The notes under the pieces are model-generated. The model was not told the DNA's origin and searched no databases. It saw only the letters and a list, made by a program, of their open reading frames with translations. Made by a program: the position numbers and the translations under genes. DNA of 64,000 bases from Rouxiella chamberiensis (GTDB lineage: Bacteria; Pseudomonadota; Gammaproteobacteria; Enterobacterales; Enterobacteriaceae), in assembly GCF_026967475.1 (NCBI RefSeq), contig NZ_CP114058.1, positions 620,001 through 684,000 of the forward strand, in the 5' to 3' direction. Of the stretch, positions 38,329 to 48,655 are shown in pieces. Every line of letters begins with the position of its first letter. Within the stretch, counting starts at the first letter, position 1.

Positions 38329-39390
38329 TTATTTAAAGGTAACGCGGACCACCTCATCAGGATCGGTCGCCTCTTTCTGGCGGCTCGATTCCTGCTTCAC
38401 GCTGACAAACAGGGTCTGGCCGTCATCGGACAGGGCCAGGCTCTGTGGATGAGTCGGCATGTCCAGCGTTTCCAGCACGTTATAGCTGTTGGCATCGATG
38501 ATGCTGACTTTACCGGCATTGCGGTGCGTGACATACACTTCATTGCGCGCCGGGTTAAACAGCACGGCCAAGGACGCTGGCAGGGCAATCGTTTTCAGGA
38601 CCTTGCCGTTCTGGGTATCAAGCACCAGCAGATTATCGGCCTTGGAGTCGGTCACGAATGCGCGATGTTTGGCGGTATCCAGACTCATGTTCAGGTAGAA
38701 ATGCTCCCCTGCGTTGTCGATTTTAACGCGCGACAGCACCTTGTTGGTTTGGGTATCGATGGTGATGAATTCGTTGTCACCGTTGGTGATGTAAAGACGT
38801 GAAGCTTTTGCATCGATAGCCAGGCCGGTCGCCATTTTCCCCACGCCTTCAATGGTGTGAGTCAGGGTCAGGTTGGCACCGTCGACAACCCAGATGACAC
38901 TCTCTTTGCCGAGACCTGCAACGTACAGGGTGTTGGTGTTTTCATCCACGGCCAGCTCACGCGGCGCCAGCGGGCGCTCTTTTTCGGTACGTGGACGGGT
39001 ATCGAGCACCAGCTCTTTCTTGACCTGACTGGTTTTGGCATCAACCGATGTCACTGCGCTGCTGGTGGTATTGCCGAGAAACACAGTGTCGGTCTTGTGG
39101 TTATACGCCACGCCGAAAGGTTTCAGGTTGGTTTTGATGGCCTGATTCACCGCAAGGCTTGCAGGATCCAGACGATACAGCACGCCGTTCTTTTCCTGAC
39201 GGCCTGCCGAAGAGGCCACGAACAAGGCTTTCTGCGAGGCGCTGTATGCCAGTTCGTACACGCCTTTTCCCACCGCTTTTCTCTCCATTGAGACGTGGCT
39301 TTCGGCCAGCACAGAAGTTGAGAAGAAGAGGGAGGTCAGCAGCAACGCTGACGTAAAGCCTGCTTTCGCCGGTGCAAAACGTAATGACAT
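38329..39390 (-). CDS. yncE: Periplasmic beta-propeller protein YncE
   Basis: 353 residues from ATG 39390 (GGAGAAAAT before it), the same length as E. coli YncE. Signal peptide to about residue 29. Close matches include RKAVGKGVYELAYSASQKALFVASSAGR, ARPRTEKERPLAPRELAVDENTNTLYVAG, GKESVIWVVDGANL and VLFNPARNEVYVTHR. YncE is a seven-bladed propeller induced when iron is short; in E. coli it lies beside a TonB receptor gene, here beside fepA. An almost perfect Fur box stands upstream. It may bind DNA or a periplasmic ligand; its role is not settled. Confidence 0.92.
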   Translation of the reverse strand: MSLRFAPAKAGFTSALLLTSLFFSTSVLAESHVSMERKAVGKGVYELAYSASQKALFVASSAGRQEKNGVLYRLDPASLAVNQAIKTNLKPFGVAYNHKTDTVFLGNTTSSAVTSVDAKTSQVKKELVLDTRPRTEKERPLAPRELAVDENTNTLYVAGLGKESVIWVVDGANLTLTHTIEGVGKMATGLAIDAKASRLYITNGDNEFITIDTQTNKVLSRVKIDNAGEHFYLNMSLDTAKHRAFVTDSKADNLLVLDTQNGKVLKTIALPASLAVLFNPARNEVYVTHRNAGKVSIIDANSYNVLETLDMPTHPQSLALSDDGQTLFVSVKQESSRQKEATDPDEVVRVTFK

Positions 39391-39769
39391 TATTTTCTCC
39401 ATAAAATAGTAAGAGCTCTTCCCTGCCTTACTTTTCTCCTTTGAGCCAAAACAGCGTCAGGCGTATCGACAGGTAAAGAAAGGGCTAAAATTTCGGGGAT
39501 AATAATTATCATTATCTATCGCTAATGAAAAGCATTATCATTCAATGCGTCAGGAAATGTTAATATTTGTTTCAGTGAACAGAGATTTTGCAGGATGACA
39601 AGGATAAATTTCATCATAACCAAGGGAATAGATTGGATATTCCATAATAATATATTCACCGATTAAATATTATTATTAAGACATAAGCGGATGGGTATAC
39701 TGCCGAAATTGCCGCTCAAGTTTGCAGCGAAATCACCGGCCTACCTTAATCATGTTTGAGGATTTATCC
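39391..39769. other. Divergent control region of yncE and the metQ-like gene
   Basis: About 380 bp holding the Fur sites on the yncE side and an AT-rich stretch (39640-39690) on the other. No MetJ-type repeats (AGACGTCT) are visible. Confidence 0.5.
39498..39516. promoter_or_regulatory. Fur box upstream of yncE
   Basis: GATAATAATTATCATTATC matches 17 of 19 positions of the consensus GATAATGATAATCATTATC. Additional Fur-like repeats (AGCATTATCATTC) follow at 39531. It lies about 108-126 bp before the yncE start, in the intergenic region shared with the divergent metQ-like gene. Confidence 0.8.
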
Positions 39770-40610
39770 ATGCGCTCCCTGTTGACACTTTCCCCTAAAA
39801 AACGCAGTCGCGCCGTGCTGCTGGCTGCGGCGTCGGTCGCCCTCATTTCCGGTGCCGTTGCGCCCTTGTCTGCGGCCCATGCCGCCGATAAAACCTCGAT
39901 CAAAGTCGGCATTATGAGCGGTGAAGATGAAGATGTATGGCGTGAGGTCATCAAGCAGGCTGCCGCAAAAGGCCTGACGGTGAAAACCGTTATCTTCAAT
40001 GATTACAATCAGCCCAATGAGGCGCTTCAGGAGAACCGAGGTCGACGCCAACGCCTTCCAGCATCAGCCTTTCCTCAACAACCAGATTAAGGTGAATCAC
40101 TACGATATCGTGCGCGTAGGCGATACCGCCGTCTGGCCCATCGGGCTGTATTCCAAAAAAGTGAAATCGGCCAAAGCGTTCAAGGACGGAGCCACTATCG
40201 GCGTGCCGAACGATCCGTCCAATGAGGCGCGTGCGTTGGTACTGCTTGAGCAGGAAGGGTTGCTGAAACTCAAACCGGGTGCGGGCATTGCGGCGACGAC
40301 CGCAGACATTACCGACAATCCGCGTCATCTCAAAATCAAGGAGCTGGATTCCGGCATCATCGGCCGGTCGGTACCTGACCTGGATGCCGCGGTCGTCAAC
40401 ACAGACTGGGCGCTCAAGAGCGGTCTGACTCAGGCGGATCGCATCGCGCAGGAGCCGACGAAGAATAATCCCTACACCAACTTTATTGCCGTGAAGAAAG
40501 AAAATGTCAACGCGACGTGGGTCAAGACATTGGTCAGCGCCTATCAGAATGACGCCGTAAAAGCCGAATTCGATAAAGTATATAAAGGCACGGGTGTCAC
40601 CACCTGGTAA
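39770..40610 (+). CDS. MetQ/NlpA family binding protein, one frameshift
   Basis: About 280 residues after repair. Start ATG 39770, preceded by GAGGAT. Signal peptide MRSLLTLSPKKRSRAVLLAAASVALISGAVAPLSAAHA, without a lipobox Cys, so unlike E. coli MetQ it would be a soluble periplasmic protein. Family motifs: IKVGIMSGEDEDVWREVIKQAAAKGLTVKTVIFNDYNQPNEAL, VDANAFQHQPFLNNQ, VWPIGLYSKKVKSAKAFKDGATIGVPNDPSNEARAL. The break is at 40036-40037 (extra C after GAAC). First gene of a Q-N-I operon. Ligand may be methionine or another sulfur compound; the context does not fix it. Confidence 0.88.
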
Positions 40611-40636
40611 TCACCTGAGTTGTAAGAGGAAAAAGC

Positions 40637-41805
40637 ATGACAGTCATTTCCGAGACCGAGGCGCATTTCACCGCCGACTCGGCGCAGGATAAAAAAGCCC
40701 TGTCGCCTGCGGTCAGTGCAACACGCCCCGCCGCCGGCGATTTCTCGTCCGAAGAGCCGGGCGACGTGGTGCGCCTTCATCGCGTGAATCGTCGCTTTGG
40801 CGCTACGCAGGCGCTCAAGGAGGTGTCATTGACCGTCAAGCGCGGTGAAATCGTAGGCATCATCGGGCGCAGCGGCGCGGGGAAATCGACACTCATCCGC
40901 TGTCTTAACGGCCTTGAACGCCCGGACGACGGCGTTATCGAAATTGAAGGTCAGGCCATTACCGGCCTGAACGAAAAACAGTTGCAGTCGGTACGCAGTC
41001 GCGTTGGCATGGTGTTTCAGCATTTTAATCTGCTGTCGGCCAAGACCGTTGAACAGAATGTGGCACTGCCGCTGAAAATTGCCGGTTACGACAAGGCGCA
41101 GCGCAAGGCGCGCGTGACCGAACTGCTGGCGCTGGTCGGGCTGGAGGACAAGGCGGCGCAATATCCGGCGGCTCTTTCGGGGGGCAGAAACAGCGCGTCG
41201 GGATTGCCCGCGCGCTGGCGGCCAATCCGGCGTTGCTACTGTGTGACGAGGCGACTTCCGCGCTGGATCCCGAAACGACCCGCTCCATTCTGGCGCTGTT
41301 GCAGTCGCTTAATCAGCAACTCGGCATCACTGTGCTGCTGATTACCCACGAGATGGAAGTCATTAAAAAGGTCGCGCATCGGGTGGCGGTGTTAAACGGC
41401 GGCGAAATCGTCGAGCAGGGGCCGGTATGGCAGGTGTTTGCGCATCCGCAGTCGGCGCTGACGCGCACCTTGCTGAGCGGACTGCTGCCGCAACTCCCTG
41501 AATCGATTTCGGAATCTTTGTCGAAGGAGCGTCGCGGCGACGCAATTTACAGCGTTCATTATGCCGCGCAGGATAGCGACGGGCAAAGTCGGCAAGGCGA
41601 AATTCTTACGCTGATGGCCTCCGAGCTGGCCGGTCGGTTTCGTCTGATTCAGGGCGGTGTCGATCACATCCAGCACTATGCCGTGGTGCGCTTCTTCTTC
41701 TCGGTACCGATAGCGAATGCCGAGTCTGAACAGACTATTTTAACCTGGTTGCAGCAGCACCAGGCCGACGTGGAGTTGATGGGTTATGTCACCAGTCATG
41801 CTTGA
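40637..41805 (+). CDS. MetN-type ABC transporter ATPase, one frameshift
   Basis: About 389 residues after repair. An N-terminal extension of about 45 residues precedes the ATPase domain ([42 protein letters not shown]). Q-loop [10 protein letters not shown], signature LSGGQKQR, Walker [16 protein letters not shown], then a C-terminal NIL/ACT-like regulatory domain (about residues 310-389) of the MetN kind that binds the transported amino acid. The frame breaks inside the signature motif, in the G-run 41179-41184; one extra G restores [18 protein letters not shown]. Its end overlaps the permease start by 20 bp. Confidence 0.9.
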
Positions 41806-42445
41806 TTTACTGATCAATGCGATAGAAGAGACGCTGTTGATGACGGCAGTCTCCGGCCTGTTTTCACTGGTGGCCGGATTACCGCTGGGCCTGATTCTGG
41901 TGATGACCGCGCCGGGCGGTATTGCAGAAAATCATTGGGTAAACCGCTCGCTGGGGCTTGTGATAAACGGCTTTCGTTCGCTGCCGTTTATCATTTTGCT
42001 GGTGGCGCTTATTCCGGTGACCCGTTTTCTGGTGGGTACGTCGCTCGGCACCTGGGCCGCGATGGTACCGCTGTCGATTACCGCTACGCCGTATTTTGCC
42101 CGCGTGGCCGAAGTGTCGCTGCGCGATGTCGATAGAGGATTGATTGATGCGGTCAGGGCGATGGGCGCCAGTAAACTGCGTATCGTCTGGGACGTGCTTA
42201 TTCCCGAGGCGCTGCCGGGTATTCTTTCCGGTTTTGTCGTCACGTTGGTGGCGCTGATTGGAGCCTCGGCGATGGCGGGGGCGATTGGGGCCGGGGGCCT
42301 TGGCGACCTTGCGATTCGTTACGGCTACCAGCGTTTTGAAACGGCGGTGATGGTCGAGGTCATTGTCGTTCTGATTATCATGGTGTGCGGTATTCAATGG
42401 GTCGGCGATCGACTGGTCGCCAAGGTCGACAAGCGCCGCGTCTAG
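41786..42445 (+). CDS. MetI-type ABC transporter permease
   Basis: 219 residues with five membrane segments: [70 protein letters not shown] (the ATPase-contact loop) and [25 protein letters not shown] are typical of MetI. It completes a Q-N-I transporter. Translation is coupled to the ATPase gene by the overlap. A terminator follows. Confidence 0.93.
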   Translation: MSPVMLDLLINAIEETLLMTAVSGLFSLVAGLPLGLILVMTAPGGIAENHWVNRSLGLVINGFRSLPFIILLVALIPVTRFLVGTSLGTWAAMVPLSITATPYFARVAEVSLRDVDRGLIDAVRAMGASKLRIVWDVLIPEALPGILSGFVVTLVALIGASAMAGAIGAGGLGDLAIRYGYQRFETAVMVEVIVVLIIMVCGIQWVGDRLVAKVDKRRV

Positions 42446-42467
42446 CTCTGTTTCCCGCACATTCCCG

Positions 42468-42498
42468 AAACCGGTCGCCATCCACGACCGGTTTTTTT
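42468..42498. terminator. Intrinsic terminator between transporter and FAD oxidoreductase
   Basis: Stem AAACCGGTCG / CGACCGGTTT (42468-42477 with 42485-42494) with a T-run on the plus strand. It also lies just past the end of the convergent oxidoreductase gene. Confidence 0.9.
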
Positions 42499-42504
42499 AT
42501 GGCC

Positions 42505-43817
42505 TTACAGTTCGCTGCGTGAGCGCCAGCGTTCCTCGCCATGAAGCTTTTGACACCTGCATCAAGAAACGGACGCGGCGGCAGATAGTTGGCACGGCCG
42601 AGCGTTGCCATATCGGCCAGCAGCGGATTGTCTTCCCCCAATGCATGTTCGGCCAGCAGGCGGCCAAAGGCGCTCTGCTTCGAGATGCCCGCACCGTTGC
42701 AGCCCGCCGCCGAGTAGACATTCGGTGCCAGCGTGCCCCACACCGGCGCGCCGTTGCGGGTAATGCTGATAAGCCCTGACCAGCTATAAGCCATGTTTAC
42801 ATCGCCCAACTGTGGATACAGACGGGCAAAAAGGGCCTGATGACGACGCGCCTGTCTGCCGGTTTCGACGGCATCGGTTATCAATCCGGGGGCAAAGTTG
42901 ACGTGTTCGCGGATAAGAAAGCGGTGGTCATGGGTATAGCGCAGCGTGGCACCGGCCAGTGCATTGACCGGCGTCAATCCCCACGGCGCAATATTGCCCA
43001 GCAGTTCGCGCTGGCGCAGTGTCAGGGGTTCCGTGAGAGTGGCAAAAGTCGACATCGCAAACACGCCACCTTTGTACAGCGGCAAACCCCGGCTGGCACC
43101 ATTGATGGCAAGCATCAGTTTGCCCGCACGAATTTCCCCATGCGGCGTTTGCGCATAGATGCCGTGACGAGTGTCAATTTGCAGCGCGGGCGAATGGGCA
43201 AAGATGCTGACATTCGACGGCATCGTTGCCGCCAGTCCGCCTACAAGCGCGGCGGGATTAACCAGAATGCAGTTCGGCGTATACACCGCACGACGATAAA
43301 AATCGGTGCCAAGCCGCTGTTTGAGCGCGTCTTTTTCCAGTAACTGATAGCTTTCACCCAGCGTTTTCAGCTCCTGCTGATAATGCTCGATTTCGCCGTC
43401 AAATTGCGGACTGACGGCACAGTGATACTTACCCGAATTGAGCCAGTCGCAGTCTATCTGGTGACTGTCCACAGTGTCTTTGAGGTGGCTGACGCCATAT
43501 TGCAGCAGGCGACGATACGTGTTGGCCTGCGCCAGTTCCGAGGACGAACTCCCCACGGTGTGCGGTAAATCAATCACAAAGCCGGAGTTTCGCGCAGAGG
43601 CGTTGTCGGCGATGCCAATGGCGTCAATGACGACCACCTGTTCATGCGGGCGCAGTTCGGCAATGCGACGGGCAAATGCCAGCCCGGCAAAGCCTGCGCC
43701 GACAACCAGCCAATCGGCGGTAACCTTGCCGCGCAGGGCAGGGTAGCGCGGGGCCTCCGCCCTTATCGCCGCCCAGCCATTAATGTTTTGATCTAGGGGA
43801 AGGTGCTGAATTTTCAT
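42505..43817 (-). CDS. FAD-dependent amine/amino acid oxidoreductase, one frameshift at the end
   Basis: About 437 residues. The dinucleotide-binding site is DWLVVGAGFAGLAFARRIAEL (about 35-55) followed by VIDAIGIADNASARNSGFVIDLPH, a pattern of the DadA/PuuB/OrdL group of flavoproteins. Conserved late part GLISITRNGAPVWGTLAPNVYSAAGCNGAGISKQSAFGRLLAEH. Near the C-terminus the frame breaks at 42534-42535; adding one base gives MARERWRSRSEL-stop at 42505, while the uncorrected frame reads about 40 spurious residues more. Substrate unknown; convergent with the MetNIQ-type transporter. Confidence 0.82.
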
Positions 43818-43945
43818 CTTTTATCGTGTGCCGTGACGGTCGCAGGTAAGTAACTTACTCTTATGACTTACAACATTTTAATTATATAAAAAGTGGGTGG
43901 CCTATTGTTACATGGCACGTGAGATGTTCAAAGCGTGGGAATGAC

Positions 43946-45145
43946 TCAAGGGTTGCCCGATCCTGTCGCCATCGGGCATTCAGGGTGTTCAGCCGGCGAG
44001 GGAGTGAGGCCGCCGCGCACGAGCAGCTCCCGGGTTATCTCGCCGATATTTTTGGCCCCTGTCAGCGTCATCGCCACCTTCATCTCTTTCTCAATCAGGG
44101 TCAGCAAATCTTCGACGCCGCGCTGCCCGTGCGTCGCCAGAGCAAAGAGGAAGGCACGGCCAAGCAGTACGGTATCCGCGCCGAGCGCAATCATGCGCAC
44201 CACGTCGAGACCGTTGCGAATTCCGCTGTCGGCCAAAATGGCGATATCGCCTTTGACCGCATCGGCGATGGCCGGTAATGCCCGGGCGGTGGAGGGTACG
44301 CCGTCGAGCTGGCGTCCGCCGTGATTGGAAACCACAATGCCGTCTGCTCCAAAGCGCACCGCATCACGGGCATCTTCTTCATCCAGAATGCCTTTGATAA
44401 CCATTGGTCCGTCCCAGAACTCTCTAATCCACTCGAGATCTTTCCAGGAAATAGAGGGATCGAAATTGTTGGCCAACCAGCCAATGTAGTCCTCGAGTCC
44501 GGTCGGTTTGCCCAGATAGGTTGAAATATTACCAAGGTCATGCGGACGACCGTTTACGCCCACATCCCACGCCCACTGAGGATGCGTGAAGGATTGCAGA
44601 TACCGGCGCATCGCCGCATTGGGACCACTCATGCCCGAATGCGCATCACGATAACGCGCGCCCGGCGTAGGCATATCGACGGTAAAGACCAGCGTGGTAC
44701 ATCCTGCCGCCTTGGCGCGCTCCAGCGCATTGCGCATAAAACCGCGGTCGCGCAAGACATAAAGCTGAAACCACATCGGGCGTTGAATGGCGGGCGCGAC
44801 TTCTTCAATCGGACAAACGGAAACCGTTGACAGCGTAAACGGAATGCCTTTATTCGCTGCCGCACGCGCGGCCTGCACTTCACCGCGTCTGGCGTACATG
44901 CCGCAAAGGCCAACCGGTGCCAGCGCAACCGGCATCGACAGGGTCTCGTTGAACAGTCTGGTTTCGAGGCTCAGTTCGGACATGTTTTTCAGCACGCGCT
45001 GGCGCAGGGCTATCTGCGAGAGATCCTCCACGTTACGCCGCAAGGTCGTTTCCGTATAGGAGCCGCCGTCAATGTAATGGAAAAGAAAGGGCGGCAGAAT
45101 ACGCTGCGCGGAGGCGCGATAGTCGCTGGAAGCTGAAATAATCAT
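43946..45145 (-). CDS. lldD: L-lactate dehydrogenase LldD
   Basis: 399 residues, aligned with E. coli LldD (FMN-dependent, membrane-associated) through nearly the whole length: [93 protein letters not shown] with the catalytic His, and [22 protein letters not shown]. It oxidises L-lactate to pyruvate. The last 20 residues differ from E. coli. Forms an operon with lldR upstream; the permease gene lldP, present in E. coli, is not in this window. Confidence 0.95.
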   Translation of the reverse strand: MIISASSDYRASAQRILPPFLFHYIDGGSYTETTLRRNVEDLSQIALRQRVLKNMSELSLETRLFNETLSMPVALAPVGLCGMYARRGEVQAARAAANKGIPFTLSTVSVCPIEEVAPAIQRPMWFQLYVLRDRGFMRNALERAKAAGCTTLVFTVDMPTPGARYRDAHSGMSGPNAAMRRYLQSFTHPQWAWDVGVNGRPHDLGNISTYLGKPTGLEDYIGWLANNFDPSISWKDLEWIREFWDGPMVIKGILDEEDARDAVRFGADGIVVSNHGGRQLDGVPSTARALPAIADAVKGDIAILADSGIRNGLDVVRMIALGADTVLLGRAFLFALATHGQRGVEDLLTLIEKEMKVAMTLTGAKNIGEITRELLVRGGLTPSPAEHPECPMATGSGNP

Positions 45146-45192
45146 TGGTCGATTTCCCTGTTTCGAGACATGGGTAGAAATTAAGAAACGTG

Positions 45193-45948
45193 TCAGCTCG
45201 GCAGACGCGTGATCCGGGCCTGTCGTGCTTCATCTTCATGCAGTGTTTTGATGGTCGAGTGAACGAAGCCGATATGTTCCATCGCCGACTGGCGAGCCCG
45301 CTCCGCGTCGCCTTCAAGAATGGCGTGGAGCAGCGAACGATGCTGGTCGTTCAGACGTGAAAAAATTGCCTGCTGGCTATACATCCGCTGACGGCTCTGC
45401 ATTACCGAGGATTGCAGCAGTTCGAAGAAACCGCGCATGGTCTGCAACAGCACCACATTGTGAGAGGCGGCGGCGATCGCCAGATGAAAACGGGCATCTG
45501 CCTGGGCTGCAAGGTCGGGATTTTCGCTTTCGTTAAGCATGAGCGTGGCGTCGAAGGCATATTGCAGCTGATCCTTGTCGGACTGGGTTGCACGCAATGC
45601 CGCATACCACGCCGTACTGCCTTCTATCGAATGGCGGGCTTCGAGAATGTCATAGCGATAATCCGGATCTTCGGTCACCAGTTCGCGCAGCGGAGCCACA
45701 ATTTGTGTTTCGGACCACAGTGCGTGCCGCTCGCGCAAGAAAGTGCCGCCGCCCGGACGGCTGAACAGCCAGCCTGCGCTGACAAGCTTTTGAAGGGCTT
45801 CGCGCAGCGAGGAGCGGGAAACCCCGAGCGCCTGCGCCAACTGGCGTTCGGCAGGCAGCCGCATACCGGCTTCGAGCCGACTTTCTTCGATAAAGGCTTT
45901 TAACCGGCTAATCAAACTGTCGGCAACGCGGGGTGAAGCCAGCGCCAT
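45193..45948 (-). CDS. lldR: Lactate-responsive regulator LldR
   Basis: 251 residues, GntR/FadR family. Winged helix at about 10-75 ([55 protein letters not shown]), then the FCD domain with [38 protein letters not shown] and [26 protein letters not shown], as in E. coli LldR. It regulates lld genes in response to L-lactate. Two perfect 15-bp palindromes upstream are its likely operators. Confidence 0.93.
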   Translation of the reverse strand: MALASPRVADSLISRLKAFIEESRLEAGMRLPAERQLAQALGVSRSSLREALQKLVSAGWLFSRPGGGTFLRERHALWSETQIVAPLRELVTEDPDYRYDILEARHSIEGSTAWYAALRATQSDKDQLQYAFDATLMLNESENPDLAAQADARFHLAIAAASHNVVLLQTMRGFFELLQSSVMQSRQRMYSQQAIFSRLNDQHRSLLHAILEGDAERARQSAMEHIGFVHSTIKTLHEDEARQARITRLPS

Positions 45949-45984
45949 CTTCGTCTCCTGTCAACTTCAGATTGGCGTAACGAA

Positions 45985-45999
45985 TTTGGTCCGACCAAA
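45985..45999. promoter_or_regulatory. LldR operator, promoter-proximal
   Basis: TTTGGTCCGACCAAA, a perfect 15-bp palindrome of FadR type, 36 bp before the lldR start. Identical to the one at 46110. Confidence 0.85.
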
Positions 46000-46109
46000 A
46001 ACGTTTACCCGATAATTTATGGAGAAATAGTTGATGAAAGACGCCGGTTTAGCAATATCCAATCCGTATGCGATTGGGCTTATGTGAAATGGCTCTCTTA
46101 TTTTGCCTT

Positions 46110-46124
46110 TTTGGTCCGACCAAA
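46110..46124. promoter_or_regulatory. LldR operator, distal
   Basis: TTTGGTCCGACCAAA, identical to the proximal copy, 125 bp (about twelve helical turns) away. In E. coli two LldR operators flank the promoter and are thought to allow DNA looping; the same layout is likely here. The region 45949-46306 otherwise holds no gene. Confidence 0.85.
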
Positions 46125-46306
46125 CAGCCGCCACTTTGCGTTGCGTGTTTTGGGCATTTATCCCCTATTCAGTACCGGCTTCATGCTCCCCATGCATAAA
46201 CATATGATAAAATAATCAATACTCTAAAATTCATCACGGCGTGGAGATCCGCTGTGATACTGTTTTTGCATAACACTTCACACCAGAAAACGATTCTATA
46301 AATATT

Positions 46307-48624
46307 ATGAAAAGCGAACACAACCTTGCCGTCATGCATTGGGGCACCTACCGCGTCACCACCTCCGAAGGTGAAGTGACGAAAATCGATCCCGTCGAAT
46401 GGGATCGAAATCCTTCCGAGATAGGTCAGTCTCTGGTCGGTGCGGTAAGTGGCCCGAGCCGAATACAACGTCCCGCCGTGCGTCTTGGCTATTTGCAGCA
46501 CGGACGCGATTCACGCCACGGACGCGGCAAGGAGCCTTTCGTTGAAGTCAGTTGGGAAACCGCGTTGTCGCTGGTGGCCGACGAGCTGGCCCGAGTCAAG
46601 AAAACCTACGGCAATCAGGCGTTTTATGCAGGATCCTACGGATGGTCGAGCGCAGGGCGCTTTCATCATGCCCAAAGCCAGCTGCATCGCTTTTTCAATC
46701 AGCTGGGCGGTTATACCGGCAGCACCAATACTTACAGTCTGGCCGCTGCCGAGCGCCTGCTGCCGCACATCATCGGCGACCTCGACGTGCTGCAAAAACA
46801 GCATACCCACTGGTCGTCGCTGGCGGAACACTGCGAACTGTTTGTGGCCTTTGGCGGCTTGCCGCTGCGTAACGCGCAGGTCAACGGCGGCGGTGCCAAC
46901 GATCATTCGCTCAAGCACTGGCTGGGGCAGATGCAGCAAAACGGCACGCACTTCATCAATGTGAGTCCGGTGAAGAACGACCTTTCCGGTGTCACCAACG
47001 CGCAATGGCTGTCATTGCAGCCTGGTAGTGATACCGCCCTGTTGCTGGCGCTTAGTCATGTATTAATCGACGAATCGTTGTACAACGCCGAATTTGTCGA
47101 CAGCCATACGGTCGGATTCGCGCAGTACAAGGGGTATTTGCTGGGTGAAAAAGACGGCGTCGCGAAATCGCCTGAATGGGCGGCGGCGCTGACCGGCATC
47201 GCTGCCGATGACATCCGCCATCTGGCCCGCCAGATGGTAGAAAAACGCACCATGATTAACATCGCCTGGTCGTTGCAGCGTGCAAGGCAGGGTGAGCAGA
47301 CCTTCTGGGCAACGGTGGCGCTGAGCGCGCTTATCGGGCAAATCGGTACGCCGGGCGGGGATTGGGCTTTGCCTACGCCAGCACCAATCTGGCCGGTGCC
47401 TCTCGTCGCACCTTCTCCGGCCCGCGTTTTCCGGCAGGGCAAAATGCCGTGAGCGACAAGATCCCGGTTGCGCGACTCTCCGACATGCTGCTTAATCCGG
47501 GCGGTGCCTACCAGTTTGACGGCAAAGACTGCACTTATCCCGATATCCGCGTGGTGTATTGGGCGGGCGGCAATGCGTTTCACCATCATCAGGACATCAA
47601 CCGCCTTATCGACGCGTGGCGTCAGCCCGACACCGTTATCGTGCACGAGCAATACTGGACCGCGCAGGCGAAATTCGCCGATATCGTGTTTCCGGCCACC
47701 ACCTCGCTTGAACGCGAAGATATCGGCAGTTCCAGCAATGACGGCTTTATGATTGCCATGCGCCAGCATATTCCGGCCCAGTTCGAGGCGCGCGATGATT
47801 ACGCAATCTTCAGCGCGCTGGCCGAACGTATGGGCTTTGGCGAAAGCTTCACAGAGGGGCGCGACGCAGCAAGCTGGATCCGTCATCTCTATGAAGGATC
47901 GATGCCTCGTGCGCAGGCGGACGGCATTGAGTTACCGGCCTTCGACGACTTCTGGGAGCAGGGCAAGCTGGAATACGCCCGACCGGAGAGTCCGCATATC
48001 TTCCTCAAAGCCTTTCGCGATAACCCGCTCGCCTCGCCGCTCGCCACACCTTCCGGCAAGATTGAGCTGTTTTCGCAGACGGTCGCAGACTTTGGCTATG
48101 AAGAGTGTCCGGGGCATCCTTTCTGGTATCAGCCCAATGCCGACGAACAGGCACAGATGGCCGCCCGCTGGCCGCTGCATCTGCTTTCCAGCCAACCGCG
48201 CACGCGCCTGCATAGCCAGTATGATCACGGCAGTGTCAGCCGTAGCACCAAGATTCAGGGCCGCGAACCCCTGTGGCTGCATCCGCTGGACGCCGCCGCG
48301 CGCGGTGTGACTGAAGGCAGCATTGTCAATGTGTTCAACGATCGCGGGACCATTCTGGCAGGCGTGCACCTCAGCGAAGACATTCGGCCAGGCGTGGTGC
48401 AGATGTCAACGGGAGCCTGGTATGACCCGCTCGATGCGGCGCAACCCAACTCGCTCGACAAACATGGCAATCCCAACGTATTGACCGAAGATCGGGGAAG
48501 TTCGCGTCTAGGACAAGGCTGTAGCGCCCAAAGTTGCTGGGTCGAAATAGCTCCATTCAAGGGCACGCTGCCGGAGGTTACGGCTTTCCAGCCCCCGGCC
48601 TTTGTCAACGCACCCGAAGCCTGA
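46307..48624 (+). CDS. bisC: Biotin sulfoxide reductase BisC, one frameshift
   Basis: About 773 residues after repair. Molybdopterin guanine dinucleotide enzyme of the DMSO reductase family without signal peptide or FeS cysteines, as expected for cytoplasmic BisC. The molybdenum ligand is Ser in GSYGWSSAGRFHHAQSQLHRF; other conserved parts are VYWAGGNAFHHHQDINRL, ADIVFPATTSLEREDIG and LLSSQPRTRLHSQYDHGSVS. It reduces biotin sulfoxide and methionine sulfoxide. The frame breaks in the G-run 47357-47360; one added G gives TPGGGLGFAYASTNLAG. Divergent from lldR. Confidence 0.9.
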
Positions 48625-48655
48625 TTTGCGGTTATTTGAGCACAAGGATGCGCCG

